Assembly: GCA_021186555.1 (NCBI GenBank)
Contig: JAJKFL010000013.1
Coordinates: 15,431,243-15,495,242, forward strand
DNA length: 64,000 nucleotides
Source: Reticulitermes speratus
Taxonomy: Eukaryota > Arthropoda > Insecta > Blattodea > Rhinotermitidae
Direction of reading: 5' to 3'
Each line of letters begins with the position of its first letter. Position 1 is the stretch's first letter. Positions 45,560-57,055 of the stretch are shown in pieces. A program made the translations under genes and the position numbers. The notes under the pieces were generated by a model. The model made no database searches, had not been told where the DNA came from, and saw only the letters and a program-made list of their open reading frames with translations.

Positions 45560-48500
45560 GTACTAGAATACATTTTAACGGATACAAATTAAAATTTCAT
45601 TGAAATAAAAAATGCGAATGCAGTAGAGTTCAATTTTTATTAAATTTAGGAACTGTTAATATTTTTCCAGATTTCAAACATTAACGACTAAGACATACAT
45701 AAAAATCAGTATATATTTTCTGTTCCCTTATTCATAGGAAGAGGTACTCTCATAACGTGAGAGTAGAAGGTTAATGGCTAGTATTAAGGAAATTAATTTG
45801 ACCGAAGACAGAAGAATGTAGTGTAAATACATGAAATTATATTAATAAAAACTTTATTATGTATATAGCTCATCTGGTGTTATTAGGTTAGTTAAATAAT
45901 TCGGTTAAGACACGTCGATCATGTAAGTATTTTGGATATGAGAACATCAACACGTACATAATTCCATTTGTTAAAATTCTAAGATAGTGGCACTAGGAAA
46001 TTCCAATAATGTAGCCTAACACAAAATTAGCATTCATCCAAATGTTTCACAAATTTTGAGTTCATAACTCTCAGAGAATTGTTAATGATGTTTAGAGTAA
46101 TACGTGCTGTTTATTCTGAGAATTTTACGAAACACATACTAGTAAATAAATTTGGCAGGTAAAATGCAACATTTTTAAATGTTACAGGGGATAAAAATTG
46201 GATGTACATAAATAACTTACGGGATTCAGAATTTGGTTGAATCGACGCAGGATAATGTTAAATGACGGGCTATTTTAGTAACGGCGCGGAACTGGTGAGC
46301 TTTAGAACACAGAATTCATTAAACAGCCGAGCAACTATCGACATTTCAAGGAATTCCATGGAATTCCATGTACTTGCCACTTGACTGTTTTATGAGTTCA
46401 CCGACGTCTAGACTTCTAGTTATTCTTTGATGTTTAACGGAAATATAAAGAAAGGCGCCTCACAATTCTCCGTTTGTGAAAGGCACATTAATACACTCGG
46501 TAGCATAGCAAAGAGTAACAGCCTCACTCCACATTTAGATGCACCAAACTCTGCAGCATCCGAATGCAACATGAAAGAAAAACGATCTTTCTCTGTATCA
46601 GATTATATGCGGTTATTTTTATTCTATTCAATGGGCATTTTTCCCGCACGTTCTTGTTTTTTAAGTGACATTATAATGACTCTTGTCTCTCGCCTCTCCC
46701 TCCACCCCGACCTTTCTTGTGTAGAGGAAAAGTCAGTGGAGCGGTTAGGTTCGTCATTACGTGCAGAAACTACGAAGCGACAGAATGTCAGAGTTCAAAT
46801 TGACGTCAAAACGCATGCTTTTCGCTCCTGCCAGCTTTCAGTGACTTAAATATTTCCTGATTTGCATACAGTCTGTCACGAATAGAGCTAGGTAGTCGTA
46901 TCCAGAACACAGCCAATTGGTGGCGAGGATTCAAATTTGTCACCGTCATATTTACCATTCTGCAAAGGCATGTAATTCCACATATTTTCAGGAAAACTGG
47001 ACACGGAAGAGGGGACACAGGGACACTCAGTATAAGCCCTCGCTTCCTTAGAGAATAAGGCTGGGAAAAGGCGTGCAGAAAGGAGTAAAGGTATTCTTTG
47101 TTTAAATTATGTGATTCAGACTCGAAAAGAACATCTGTCACAGTAGGACAAGAAGAACTAGATCGTAAAAAAGATCGAAGGAATAATTACGACGTAACAG
47201 TAGAACCTTGGATGGAAGCAGGCCAGTAAAGCTGTCTATTGCAGATAATGGTCATGACAAAAGGACGTTGTGAATTCAGCATTATACTTACAACAGAAGA
47301 ATGAGGAATAAAATTATCAAAATATTAGTTAATACTAATTGAGTGTAGGCTAGTGGCATTGCTGCTAATCCGTGGGACCTTACAGCTGCGAGACTTGAGG
47401 TTATCGTGGACAAAGTCCTTAGAAGTTAGCTTCTAAGTTTTACACTTGTGACAGCGAGGAGAAACAATTATCCGAGTAGCATAGTCAGTATGGTGAATAG
47501 AATGTGTTAGCAGGGGCAAAACATTCTCCTGTCCTCCAAAGCATCCCTACCGGTGGGTCTCACCCAGCATTCTACCCAACGGGTAACGAAGGGCGCCTTC
47601 TCCGGGATTAAAGCGGCCGGGGCCTAAAGCTGACTACTAGTACCCATCTACAGTCTAGTTTAAGAACTGGTGGAGCTAAACCACCAGTCTCTCATGCGCC
47701 TTCATGACAAACACAAAGACAACTTTACCTATCCCTGACGGTGATGAGTAGCGATGGCAAGAAATTAAGAACACCGAAATACAAAAACATGACAAGACAT
47801 CCAGCATGGAGCTGCTTCAATACAGCATCCAGTAAGGACGACTGAAATGTTTATCGAATGAATTCCGAAATCCAAAAAGGAGGTAGACGACACCCCTGTC
47901 TCTACTATCGATTGACAGCAGTGCGCAAAAGCTTGGTGCCACCTCTTGAGCAGAACACGAACTATGTTGTCCGGGAAATAACAAACCAGGTACGATTTCA
48001 CCTTTTCACGTCTATTGTTGCTCAAATGAAGGTTTCCTGAGTTTGTTGGAGCAAATGTATTATCCTACACGGTGTAATGACCCAGGCGATTATAACCTGA
48101 ATAAACCAAATAGTTGGGACGACATAATCTTAAAGGGGGTAGAGCTAATCGTAAGTATTGTTTGTAACTTCTAACATCATGTTCTATGTAATTTTAGTAT
48201 TACAGACAGCTGAAGTGGCCAGCAGTGGACTGAAAGCCCGTGTTCTGAATGCAGGCTTAGTCGTACAGTGAGTGCAACTTCTGCACGAGACAGACTTTTG
48301 AGAAATACATCTTTCACCGTCAAGCCGGAAAGTTTCTGGTGCCATTCGTAAAGGCGTTAAAACAACTGATTCAGATAACCTGCTTTATCGGAGGAAGCCC
48401 ACTACCTCGTTTTATCTAATGGGTGGCAGTAATCTCTCCCGGGAGCGTAAAGTTGAGCCGTTCTTTCTTCTGGTTGCTGGCAAGGTAAAGCTTAAGCCTT

Positions 48501-50105
48501 CATCTTAATTCCCCTACAACAATAAGAAAAAACAACTTCTACTTTTAAAACACTAAACTTCCTAACTGACTGCCTGGTCAGAAATTAGGCCCTTATCCCA
48601 TACCAAAGGTGCGAATCCATGCCGACTGCTCAGACCTTCTCAGGAGTCTTCAAGAACGTACAGTCTGTCTGGCACATGTTTTGCATGGCAGTTATTTAAA
48701 CAGTCACAAAATATAATTAAGACCTCAGTTAGTTACATGAAGGTTAGCAGGTCTGGTGTAGGTTTTGAATACATCCACCACTGACCTTGGCTTTATTTCA
48801 AAATATGCTCAATATGTCTATCGTTCCCAGTAACATTTCTATAGAGTGATTGTTGAGAAAGAACCACAAAACATAATCATAAGAATCAATGTCAGAAAAG
48901 TATGTTATCCAAAGCTACCTACAACAAATCAAGGATTGAGGCAGTTCAGAATTACTGGTTCGTACGAATAAGTGTTTAAGATGTCCATAACCGTACTAGG
49001 ATTGTGCGGCCTTATTCCATCTTGTTGAAAAAATATTTCATTCAGATCATCAGAGAATAAGGTTTTCTTCCACAAGTGTTCAATGTTCTTCAGACTCTAA
49101 ATTTCCCTGTAGCAATACTGGACCCACAGTATAGGGTCTAAGCAGCACGCAAGTACAACATATTGTACGTTAGGATGGGCAAAGTAATATTTAGATATTC
49201 TGTGCTGCATATTCCAATGTCTTTTAACCACTTGGTTTAACATTTTTCTTTCACTTCACGTTGATAGCACACATAATTTTTCTTGTGACAATGTGAAACA
49301 TTTCATGTCTAACAAATTTTCTTAGGCATGTCTTCCCTACGGATTAATAAATTATTCCCCAGGTGTATTCACTGAGTAACCTTGTCTCTTTCACGACTTT
49401 ACATGCCCATTTTCTGTAGCTACATTAGAAGAAGAGTATTACTGAAGTCCATTTCAGTTTTCAATAATATATAAAATGTTTTCAAATTTCTGAATGAAGG
49501 AAACAACTATCTGTAACTTATCTTTACACGTTGGAAAGAACATTTCTCCCAAGCGGAGAAAAATAACTAAATATCATCTCGCCCGCAGAGGAAACTAGAA
49601 AGTACATCACGTCGCTAATTTCAAGAGCAGTTTATCAACAAAATGAATGTGACAGAGAACAGTTTTAAAAGCAATACGGTCCCTTCTGTGGACTTTGTAT
49701 TTTAGTTAACACTCTCATAGCACCTTTGAATTTTAATGAAGAAATTTTAAAAATAATTACCTTTTGGTCTTCAAGTAACAACATTTTTAACTGGCTAACA
49801 TAATCTCGTGTATCTGTTGCATTGTCAAATAGGCTATAAAATTAGGTTACACCGAGGGACAGACAGGCTGACTGATGTAGCGACGCAAACAGACACGCTC
49901 ATTGAATTGTAAATCACAGGTTTAAAACCAAAGATCAAAGAAAAAGAAAGCGGTTCTGTAACTAAGCAATCTGCATAAGAACGGGGAAAGGGAAGAGTAC
50001 AGAAACATGAACATGTCATGAATACAAAACGTCCCTAATTGAAGGAATATTTAAGCATGATTGTAATTGAAAATATATCGAGTTAATTCATTCGAAAATG
50101 TACTT
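45560..50105. other. no gene seen, SINE fragment only
   Basis: 4.5 kb with the S2 fragment at 47.54-47.71 kb. A 140-codon frame at 46.43-46.85 kb has no recognised motif. Confidence 0.55.
47535..47710 (+). mobile_element. SINE 3' fragment, S2-related
   Basis: CCAGCATTCTACCCAACGGG, GATTAAAGCGGCCGGGGCC and TCTCATGCGCCTTCATG resemble the 3' two thirds of the S2 element. The head is missing. Confidence 0.45.
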
Positions 50106-50107
50106 TT

Positions 50108-50902
50108 TTATTGCATCGCGTTTTGTACGGTGTTCCATGCTGCTCTAGCCAGTTACTTGTTTATTGCATCGCGTTTTGTACGGTGTTCCATGCTGCTCTA
50201 GCCAGTTACTTGTTTATTGCATCGCGTTTTGTACGGTGTTCCATGCTGCTCTAGCCAGTTACTTGTTTATTGCATCGCGTTTTGTACGGTGTTCCATGCT
50301 GCTCTAGCCAGTTACTTGTTTATTGTATCGCGTTTTGTACGGTGTTCCATGCTTCGCTAGCCAGTTACTTGTTTATTGCATCGCGTTTTGTACGGTGTTC
50401 CATGCTGCTCTAGCGAGTTACTTGTTTATTGCATCGCGTTTTGTACGGTGTTCCATGCTGCTCTAGCCAGTTACTTGTTTATTGCATCGCGTTTTGTACG
50501 GTGTTCCATGCTGCTCTAGCCAGTTACTTGTTTATTGCATCGCGTTTTGTACGGTGTTCCATGCTGCTCTAGCCAGTTACTTGTTTATTGCTTCGCGTTT
50601 TGTGCGGTGTTCCATGCTTCGCTAGCCAGTTACTTGTTTATTGCATCGCGTTTTGTGCGGGGTTCCATGCTTCGCTAGCCAGTTACTTGTTTATTGTATC
50701 GCGTTTTGTGCGGTGTTCCATGTTTCGCTAGCCAGTTACTTGTTTATTGTATCGCGTTTTGTGCGGTGTTCCATGCTTCGCTAGCCAGTTACTTGTTTAT
50801 TGTATCGCGTTTTGTGCGGTGTTACATGCTGCTCTAGCCAGTTACTTGTTTATTGCATCGCGTTTTGTACGGTGTTCCATGCTTCTCTAGCCAGTTACTC
50901 CT
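50108..50902 (+). repeat. minisatellite, 53-bp unit, 15 copies
   Basis: Units start at 50111 and every 53 bp up to 50853, marked by TTGCATCGCGTTTTGTACGG and CTAGCCAGTTACTTGTTTA. The first four are nearly identical. Two variants alternate later: GCTGCTCTAGCC versus GCTTCGCTAGCC, and TGTACGG versus TGTGCGG. Variants cluster in blocks (copies 10-14 mostly second type), the sign of local duplication. No reading frame or hairpin stands out. Confidence 0.97.
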
Positions 50903-52832
50903 TGGGGGACTTCCTTCAATGAGCAGTCGCTATCTTTCCAGGTATTCGGCAAACTACCTGTTGTCATGCAACTTGGTAGTACGACACGTCACTCAGTCAG
51001 CCCACATTGGATCCTCCCACAAGTACGCTCAGTTCAGCTGACAGTTCTAATTCCGTGGAGCAGAGTCATATTGGAGAGGCTAACAGCTTTTTAGTTAGTT
51101 ACGAACTTCCCCACACTTTACAGAACCCGAAAGATCATTTCCGTGCACCTAACATCCTACCATTTCTACCTGTTCTACGCAAGATAAATCGATTCCACGA
51201 CCTACCATACCGTTTTTCATATCAATTTTAATATTAACCCAATCCATTTATGGAAGTTCAATATTAATATTCTGAAATAAATGAATATGGTGTATTATCG
51301 CTATGAAATGTTATTTCTATTTTATTACTTAAATATACGTTTCAAGGACTGAATCTGCCTCATTCCTCAGATAAAACACAAATAAAGCAGAAACCTACAT
51401 TGAACAGTCTGTAGACAGAATTAACAGAAAACTAGTCTACTTATAAACAGGAGTATCAAATTTGTCCAACGGTTTCTACAGTGTAGACTTACCTTCTTTT
51501 TCTTTTACCTGAAGAAGGACAGAGAGAGAAAGAGAAGTGTTTCTTCTGTCAGTTACACAAATAGAATCATTTGCATTGTGACTAGTAACGGTAAATAACA
51601 CCTAAATTCAGTGGCACACGAGACAAATAGGTCCATTGATTGTAAATATTACCTGAATCCGATGTCAGATGCTTATTTGAAATAGATTCAATTGAGAACC
51701 CTGCACCTCAAATATTGACACTTAAAACACCATCAAAGTACATACATCGTTTTGAACGTCATTTTATCTAATGCTACATGTTTCGATCTAAACCTGTCGT
51801 CATCAGGGAGGTAGGTTTTTCAATTCCAAGTGTCACTGTCAGGGCGTCACACTGTAAAATACATTGTCAAATCGTTACAAAATATGCACACCTTAGTTTT
51901 TACAAAGAATAAGATTTATGTATATGTATATACGCTTTTTGTGCTGATGGCAATGTTACGCCTCTTCTTATTTTATTTACTGTAGGAGTCCATAACTTTA
52001 TTAGAAGTTTTATTAACGTTTCTTCGGGTGATTACTGCAAATAATTAACAAAAATTAGGATAAAGGTTTTGCCAAAACTTCATTATATATACAAATCAAT
52101 GTTTTAGATACTTCTTATCATAGTTTGTAGTAAATATCCACATAAATTGGAACAAAGGTCATCAGTATACTTTACATGACACCTTTTTGTCAGTTTTATG
52201 GATGCTTTTTATAAACTATATGCAGCAATAAATAAAATATTGATACATGAATAAACACAAGAAGAGCTTTTACTATCAACTTTATACAAATTTTTAGTGA
52301 TTAAGTAATTTTAATAAGCAACTGAAATAACAATAATTTAGATTTTAATAAAGATTACACATTTCTAAACTAAATACGATACGTAGAGAAATAGAACCAA
52401 AAGCACGTATATAAATATTACTCTTTGTACAATGTAAACTGCACATATTTTATAATACATTGTTAAGGTTTTATACAGTGCAATGCCTTGGAAGTAACAC
52501 ATGCAATCTGTAAAACTGCTTCCTTGAAAATTATCGATTTAAATCGAAACATTTAGGTGCAGGATTAAAAGATGTTCAAAGCAGTGTGTGTGCCTCGAGG
52601 TTGTTATTGCTTGTCAGGTGTTCATATTTACTGTGCTGCAAATCTGTTCCGAAATAGGTCGAAAATTATTGTAAAGTGTTTTGAAGTTCTTTTATTTGTG
52701 GTGTTGTACAACAATTCTAATATGCATTATTAAATTGCGTTACTAGTGATACTTCATTCTACAAACTTAAAATAAACCCCAAAATGTTCATGCATTCGTT
52801 AAAGACATGGTACTTAGTATTCAGATACTTAC
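50903..52832. other. no gene seen between minisatellite and candidate exon
   Basis: Plain AT-rich DNA with one hammerhead-like remnant at 51.78 kb. Confidence 0.6.
51774..51806 (-). repeat. hammerhead-like remnant
   Basis: A perfect CTGATGA (51806-51800) and GAAACATGTA (GAAA at 51784-51781) are 15 bp apart on the minus strand. Stem II pairs poorly and stem I is absent. Confidence 0.3.
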
Positions 52833-52859
52833 AATGTTGGGGCTGAGAGATTCACTCAT
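52833..52859 (-). CDS. candidate alternative first coding exon (MSESLSPNI)
   Basis: The minus strand has AAAATGAG followed by codons for MSESLSPNI and an excellent donor ATT|GTAAGTATC. It is also 27 nt and phase 0, so it could splice to the repeat 1 exon 38 kb away. It lies about 0.9 kb downstream of a minus-strand TATA/CCAAT promoter at 53.75 kb. No clean acceptor is seen just upstream, so it would be part of a longer first exon or have its own start site. A nine-codon ORF followed by a donor can arise by chance; the promoter on the same strand is the main added support. It could equally belong to another gene. Confidence 0.28.
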
Positions 52860-53727
52860 TTTGATGACAGGAACAACAATATTAAAATAACAACAATAGA
52901 TTATCCCTGATGAGTGATATCACACAGTTTTGTTCAACCCTGTTCATTAATATCACATGATTATCACCACACTGCACCTGAAAGAATTCGCACTTCACTT
53001 ACACATGAAAGTGTGGAAGGGTGGGTCCTATACTGGCGTAACCAAATTTGAATAGTGTCTGTCTACAATACAAAAGAACAGCTATTAAATTTCTGTACTA
53101 AAAGTTATTTTTGTGATGGTTACATAGCCTTAAAATAAATTATCTTGTAATCATAGGAAACGAAAGTACCGCGTGTACAAGAATCACGACAGAAATCTCC
53201 GTTAAAGCATGGGTCTGACTTAATTATATTATGATCGAAAAACATGGAAGTAGACATAAAATTTAAAACTAATTTATGAGAAAAAACTATTAAAATTTAT
53301 GAGTTGAATTGCTAGTATCAAAGGGCAGGTAATTATACATGATCTTCGATTCACATGTTTTTTGTTTTATTTGTAAAAGTGGTTGTCACCGTAAACTGAA
53401 ACTTTCATCAGAGCATAGGCTCAGTACCACCTGATTAGCTCTAATACATCAAAATGAATTATGGATCAGTTTGGTGAAACTCTAAATTTCGAAGCATTTT
53501 CAACACCTATTTCTGTAACCTCATAACTTCCTTGACACCTTTCTTAAGACAATATTGTCTGATAGGTCTAAAGAAAAGATATTATAAAGATCCTTGCAGC
53601 CAAAATGTCGAAATTTTTGGAAACACTTGCTATAAGAGCGACGGGTCGGCGCCACCACCTGGCCGCCCCCGCCATGTGCAGAAATTAGCAAACTCGTCCT
53701 CGCAAAGAAACTAGCGACCACGACGAA

Positions 53728-53822
53728 GCACTGAACTGCAATGCGACATCCAGCATGCAACATTCAACCTTTATATCGCCGGGACAGACATGCGAGGCCA
53801 CACCTCTCGCTGCTCCTATTGG
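53728..53822 (-). promoter_or_regulatory. candidate minus-strand core promoter (CCAAT, TATA, initiator)
   Basis: Reading the minus strand: AGCCAATAGG has its CCAAT at 53822-53818, a TATA box ATATAAAG has TATAAA at 53775-53770, and a CA start-like dinucleotide lies about 33 bp further at 53743-53742. A TTCAGT initiator-like motif follows at 53735-53730. The spacing of CCAAT (about -76) and TATA (about -32) is canonical. The transcribed side (53740-53640) is rich in G, C and CpG, unlike its surroundings. No other gene is seen nearby, and the strand matches Ank2, so a distal Ank2 promoter is a reasonable guess. Confidence 0.4.
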
Positions 53823-53849
53823 CTAGACACGCCTGCTTCATTTCACAGT

Positions 53850-55980
53850 ACTGCAGGATCAATTCACCTTGGTGCAAGGTCATCATCAAAAAATGGGGGA
53901 GAAGGGGTAATATATAATCTTCAGTCGAATTTTTGTAACTTTTCATATGTCACCAAATCCTCTGGGCAATTTTGTGCTTTACATGGGAATCCCCTTATTG
54001 CGGGATTAAAAAATCGGGCTAATCCCGACCCTCAATTTGATTAAACTAGACGGGCTTCAATGTCAAAAATGTAGACAAACAGAAGGCTAATGCAGGAAAT
54101 TGGGTGTCTCTTCTAACGTAATGTATTGCGATAAAGGACGGGAGATACATAACAGTCGTACTGTGGGATAACATTCTTAATCAAGGATATTTCCATATTT
54201 CAAACTGAAGTAAATGTGCCTGGAATATGAAGGCACGTCTACATGTTCATTGGTTTCGATAATAAGTTTACTTATGCCTTTTAAGAGGTTACACAATCGA
54301 CAAGACAGGAAAGAAAACAGAATTGAATTTAAGAATTTCTTTTGAGGACTTCTCCTTCCCTATCTTAAAGATGTGACAGAATTCTAATTTATTTAACCTT
54401 CAAAGTTTTCTTAGAATACATTTGTTTCAAATAGAGCTACACGATATCTCCATTATTTACCTATTCTAACAATACTTGTTGAGCTATGTAAGTTATAAAA
54501 ATACATAGCTAATTTCTTAAAAATGGCAGTTCTCATTTATCTTGTGTCATGCTCAATAAATTGTCTAATTATGGAATAAAATGTACAGTATGAGCCCGAA
54601 ATACGTATAACAGATTATTTTTCAGTCAAACTGTATGTGTCTGAATACAGAGCATATACACTATGTCATACATTGTGATGGCGAGAGATGAATGACCTGC
54701 AAGTTAACACGAAAATTCTCTTTTGTAAAAATTCGCATCTTTAACTCATACTAAATAAATGAACGAATAAACAAGATACATGACAACTAAATGCTTCGAA
54801 AATATGAAACTTTTATGCGAAAGGTATTTCTGTCTATATTCTTCAATACTATTATTTAAGATCCATTTTAATATTACACTCCACTCTACCCGCACATCTC
54901 TTTAATTCAGGTTTTCAGATCATAATTCTGTACGTTTTTCTCATCTTTTCCATGCCTTCTACATGTCCTGTCCATCTCAACTTTCTTGATTTAATCATTT
55001 TAATAATATCTGACAAAGAATAAATATTACGAAAATTAGTTTAAAACTTGTTAACATACCGTCTACTTTGCAACCCCAAACACAGGCACTTACGTCTGTA
55101 AGCACATAGGAATAATTATACACACCTACGTACGTATGGTTGTCTTTCTTTCAAAAAATATGATGTGTTTTTGTAGTTTTCAGTGAATTGAATATTTTCA
55201 GGGAAGGGTCTATTCAAGTTACGTAGTTTCTGCTAGACTGGAATCTTATCTCCAATGTGTTAAAAAGAAATACATAGATATTTAGCGGGTAAATCGCTTG
55301 TGAAACCGGGAAGGATGGGGAGAAGAATGTCAAAATATATGTAAGTGAAATAAATTGTTCAGATGTCTACGAGATTGAAAGGGATCCGGGCTGGATTTAA
55401 TGGCTAGCTGTCAGTGTTCAGACTTCTAGCTCTATTACTGGTAGATAATTCAGTTAGTTGCCTCTATATCCATCTCGCAGACTGAATTCATTACAGCACA
55501 AACAATTACAATGGCTTACATTTTCTGCTGGATTATTATGTGAGTTCTTCAATAAAGCGAGTGATGAATAGCATTTCTGTGTATCACGTAGATAATTGAA
55601 TAAATATTCAATTTATATTCCAACTGACTGATATGGTTACCAATTCCCTTCCCTCCCATTCCCTATCACATGAAAATCCAAGCATTGGAATGAATAGTTA
55701 AGCTAAAGTACAGCCTAACGAGATAGGAGCATGTAGTCAAATTGTGACTGAATAGTGCGGCGAAAAGCAGCCATTCATGCGTGCCTCAGGCCGAATTTGA
55801 AGCTGTAGTCTTCCCGTTTAAGACGCAACACTTCAACTTAGCACTTAAAATGGTTTTCATATACATAAAAAGATTTAAAGTCTTTCCGTTCTTCGAGCGG
55901 TTCATTATAGGATACAGCAAAAAGTTGTCTTTGTGCATGCTATGAAGGCATTTGAGAAAGTGAAGGCATATCTCCAATAA
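53850..55980. other. no gene seen upstream of the candidate promoter
   Basis: AT-rich and without recognised repeats. Confidence 0.6.
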
Positions 55981-55984
55981 TTCT

Positions 55985-56222
55985 TAACCTCGGCATTACA
56001 TGGGGTACGTTGTAAGCTTTACGACCTAGCCGCTTTACCCCCGCGGAAAGAGCATCCTATACCTACTGAATAGGAGGCTGGGCGTGAACCAGAGCCAGCC
56101 TGGACGCTTTGAAGGCATGATAAGTTTCTTGCCACTGTCAAGAATCCAAACACGGCTCCTCGTACTTTCGGCCCATCGCGTAGTCATTACTCGTATACCG
56201 ACTACACTATTCCAACACCCCG
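55985..56222 (-). mobile_element. SINE, family S2, diverged
   Basis: The minus strand shows TAGTGTAGTCGGTATACGAG, then GCCCAGCCTCCTATTCAG, GGGTAAAGCGGC and GCCGAGGTTAA in the same order as the 56.8 kb copy, but with many changes. Confidence 0.7.
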
Positions 56223-56270
56223 TTATAGCGTAGCTACCATAAATATGCCGTCTATACCCATACATATGAG

Positions 56271-56534
56271 TTTTTTTTGTATGGCTCTACAGCCCTATAT
56301 GGGCCTGGGCCTCCTCATTTCGAGGTTTCATGGTCACACACATTTGAGACACACCACAATCGGTAGGACTCCTCTGGACGAGGGACCAGCCCGTCGCAGA
56401 GACCTCTACCTGACAACACACAACACTCACAAGAGACAGACATCCATGCCCCCGGTGGGATTCGAACCCACGATCCTAGTAAGCGAGCGGCCGAAGACCC
56501 ACGCCTTAGACAGCACGGCCACTGGGATCGGCAC
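56271..56534 (-). mobile_element. tRNA-derived SINE, family S1, full length
   Basis: Complete copy with box B GGGTTCGAATCCC. The tail is an eight-A run on the minus strand. The 9-bp target duplication ACATATGAG lies at 56262-56270 and 56535-56543. Confidence 0.9.
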
Positions 56535-56764
56535 ACATATGAGATAGGTGTCCTTAATTTGTTAATAACATCCCTTCAGTTAACTAAATGTAACTACGAA
56601 AACAACGGTCAGGATGGATAATCTCCCACCCAAAATTCTAACCTACGTCCTTCCGAAAACAGAGCTACAACTCGTACCGGTAAATCTCATTATCTTCCTA
56701 AAAACTGTCAGAAAATTTAAGACGAAAACTGCCCTACGACTTAATATCAAGCCATGAAAACCTA

Positions 56765-57042
56765 AGTGGGCCGGGATAGCGTAGTCGGTATAGCGAGTCG
56801 CTACGAGCTGGACGTTACGGGGATCGAATCCTGGTGGGGGCGAGATTTTCAGCACCCATCTAGAAAGGCCCTAGGGCCTACCCAGCCTCCTGTAGAATGG
56901 GTACCGTGTCATTCCTCGTGGGTAAAGCGGCCGGGGCGTGGCGTTGACCACCCACCCCCATCCAGCGCCGAGGTTAAAGAAAGAGTAGAGCTATACCTCT
57001 ACTCCCTCTCTGGGCCTTCATGGCCTGTTCTAGGGTGAACTA
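56765..57042 (+). mobile_element. tRNA-derived SINE, family S2, full length
   Basis: The head GGCCGGGATAGCGTAGTCGG has a box A-like TAGCGTAGTCGGTA and box B GGGGATCGAATCC. Body markers are CCCAGCCTCCTGTA, GGGTAAAGCGGCCGGGG and GCCGAGGTTAAAG. A 13-bp target duplication CCATGAAAACCTA lies at 56752-56764 and 57043-57055. Confidence 0.88.
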
Positions 57043-57055
57043 CCATGAAAACCTA

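Noticed and set aside
46427-46849. 140-codon plus-strand frame
   Set aside because: Starts at TTG, has no recognised domain, and its codon use and surroundings give no support. Length is within chance for 64 kb.
50108-50902. CRISPR array
   Set aside because: Units are contiguous 53-bp repeats with no spacers, in an animal genome.
53395-53430. CTGATGA near TTTC as another hammerhead
   Set aside because: No stem II and no GAAA in the right place.
53659-53675. ATG GCG GGG... (MAGAA) as the first exon below the distal promoter
   Set aside because: Its donor AG|GTGGTG is weak and leaves phase 2, which does not fit the repeat 1 exon.
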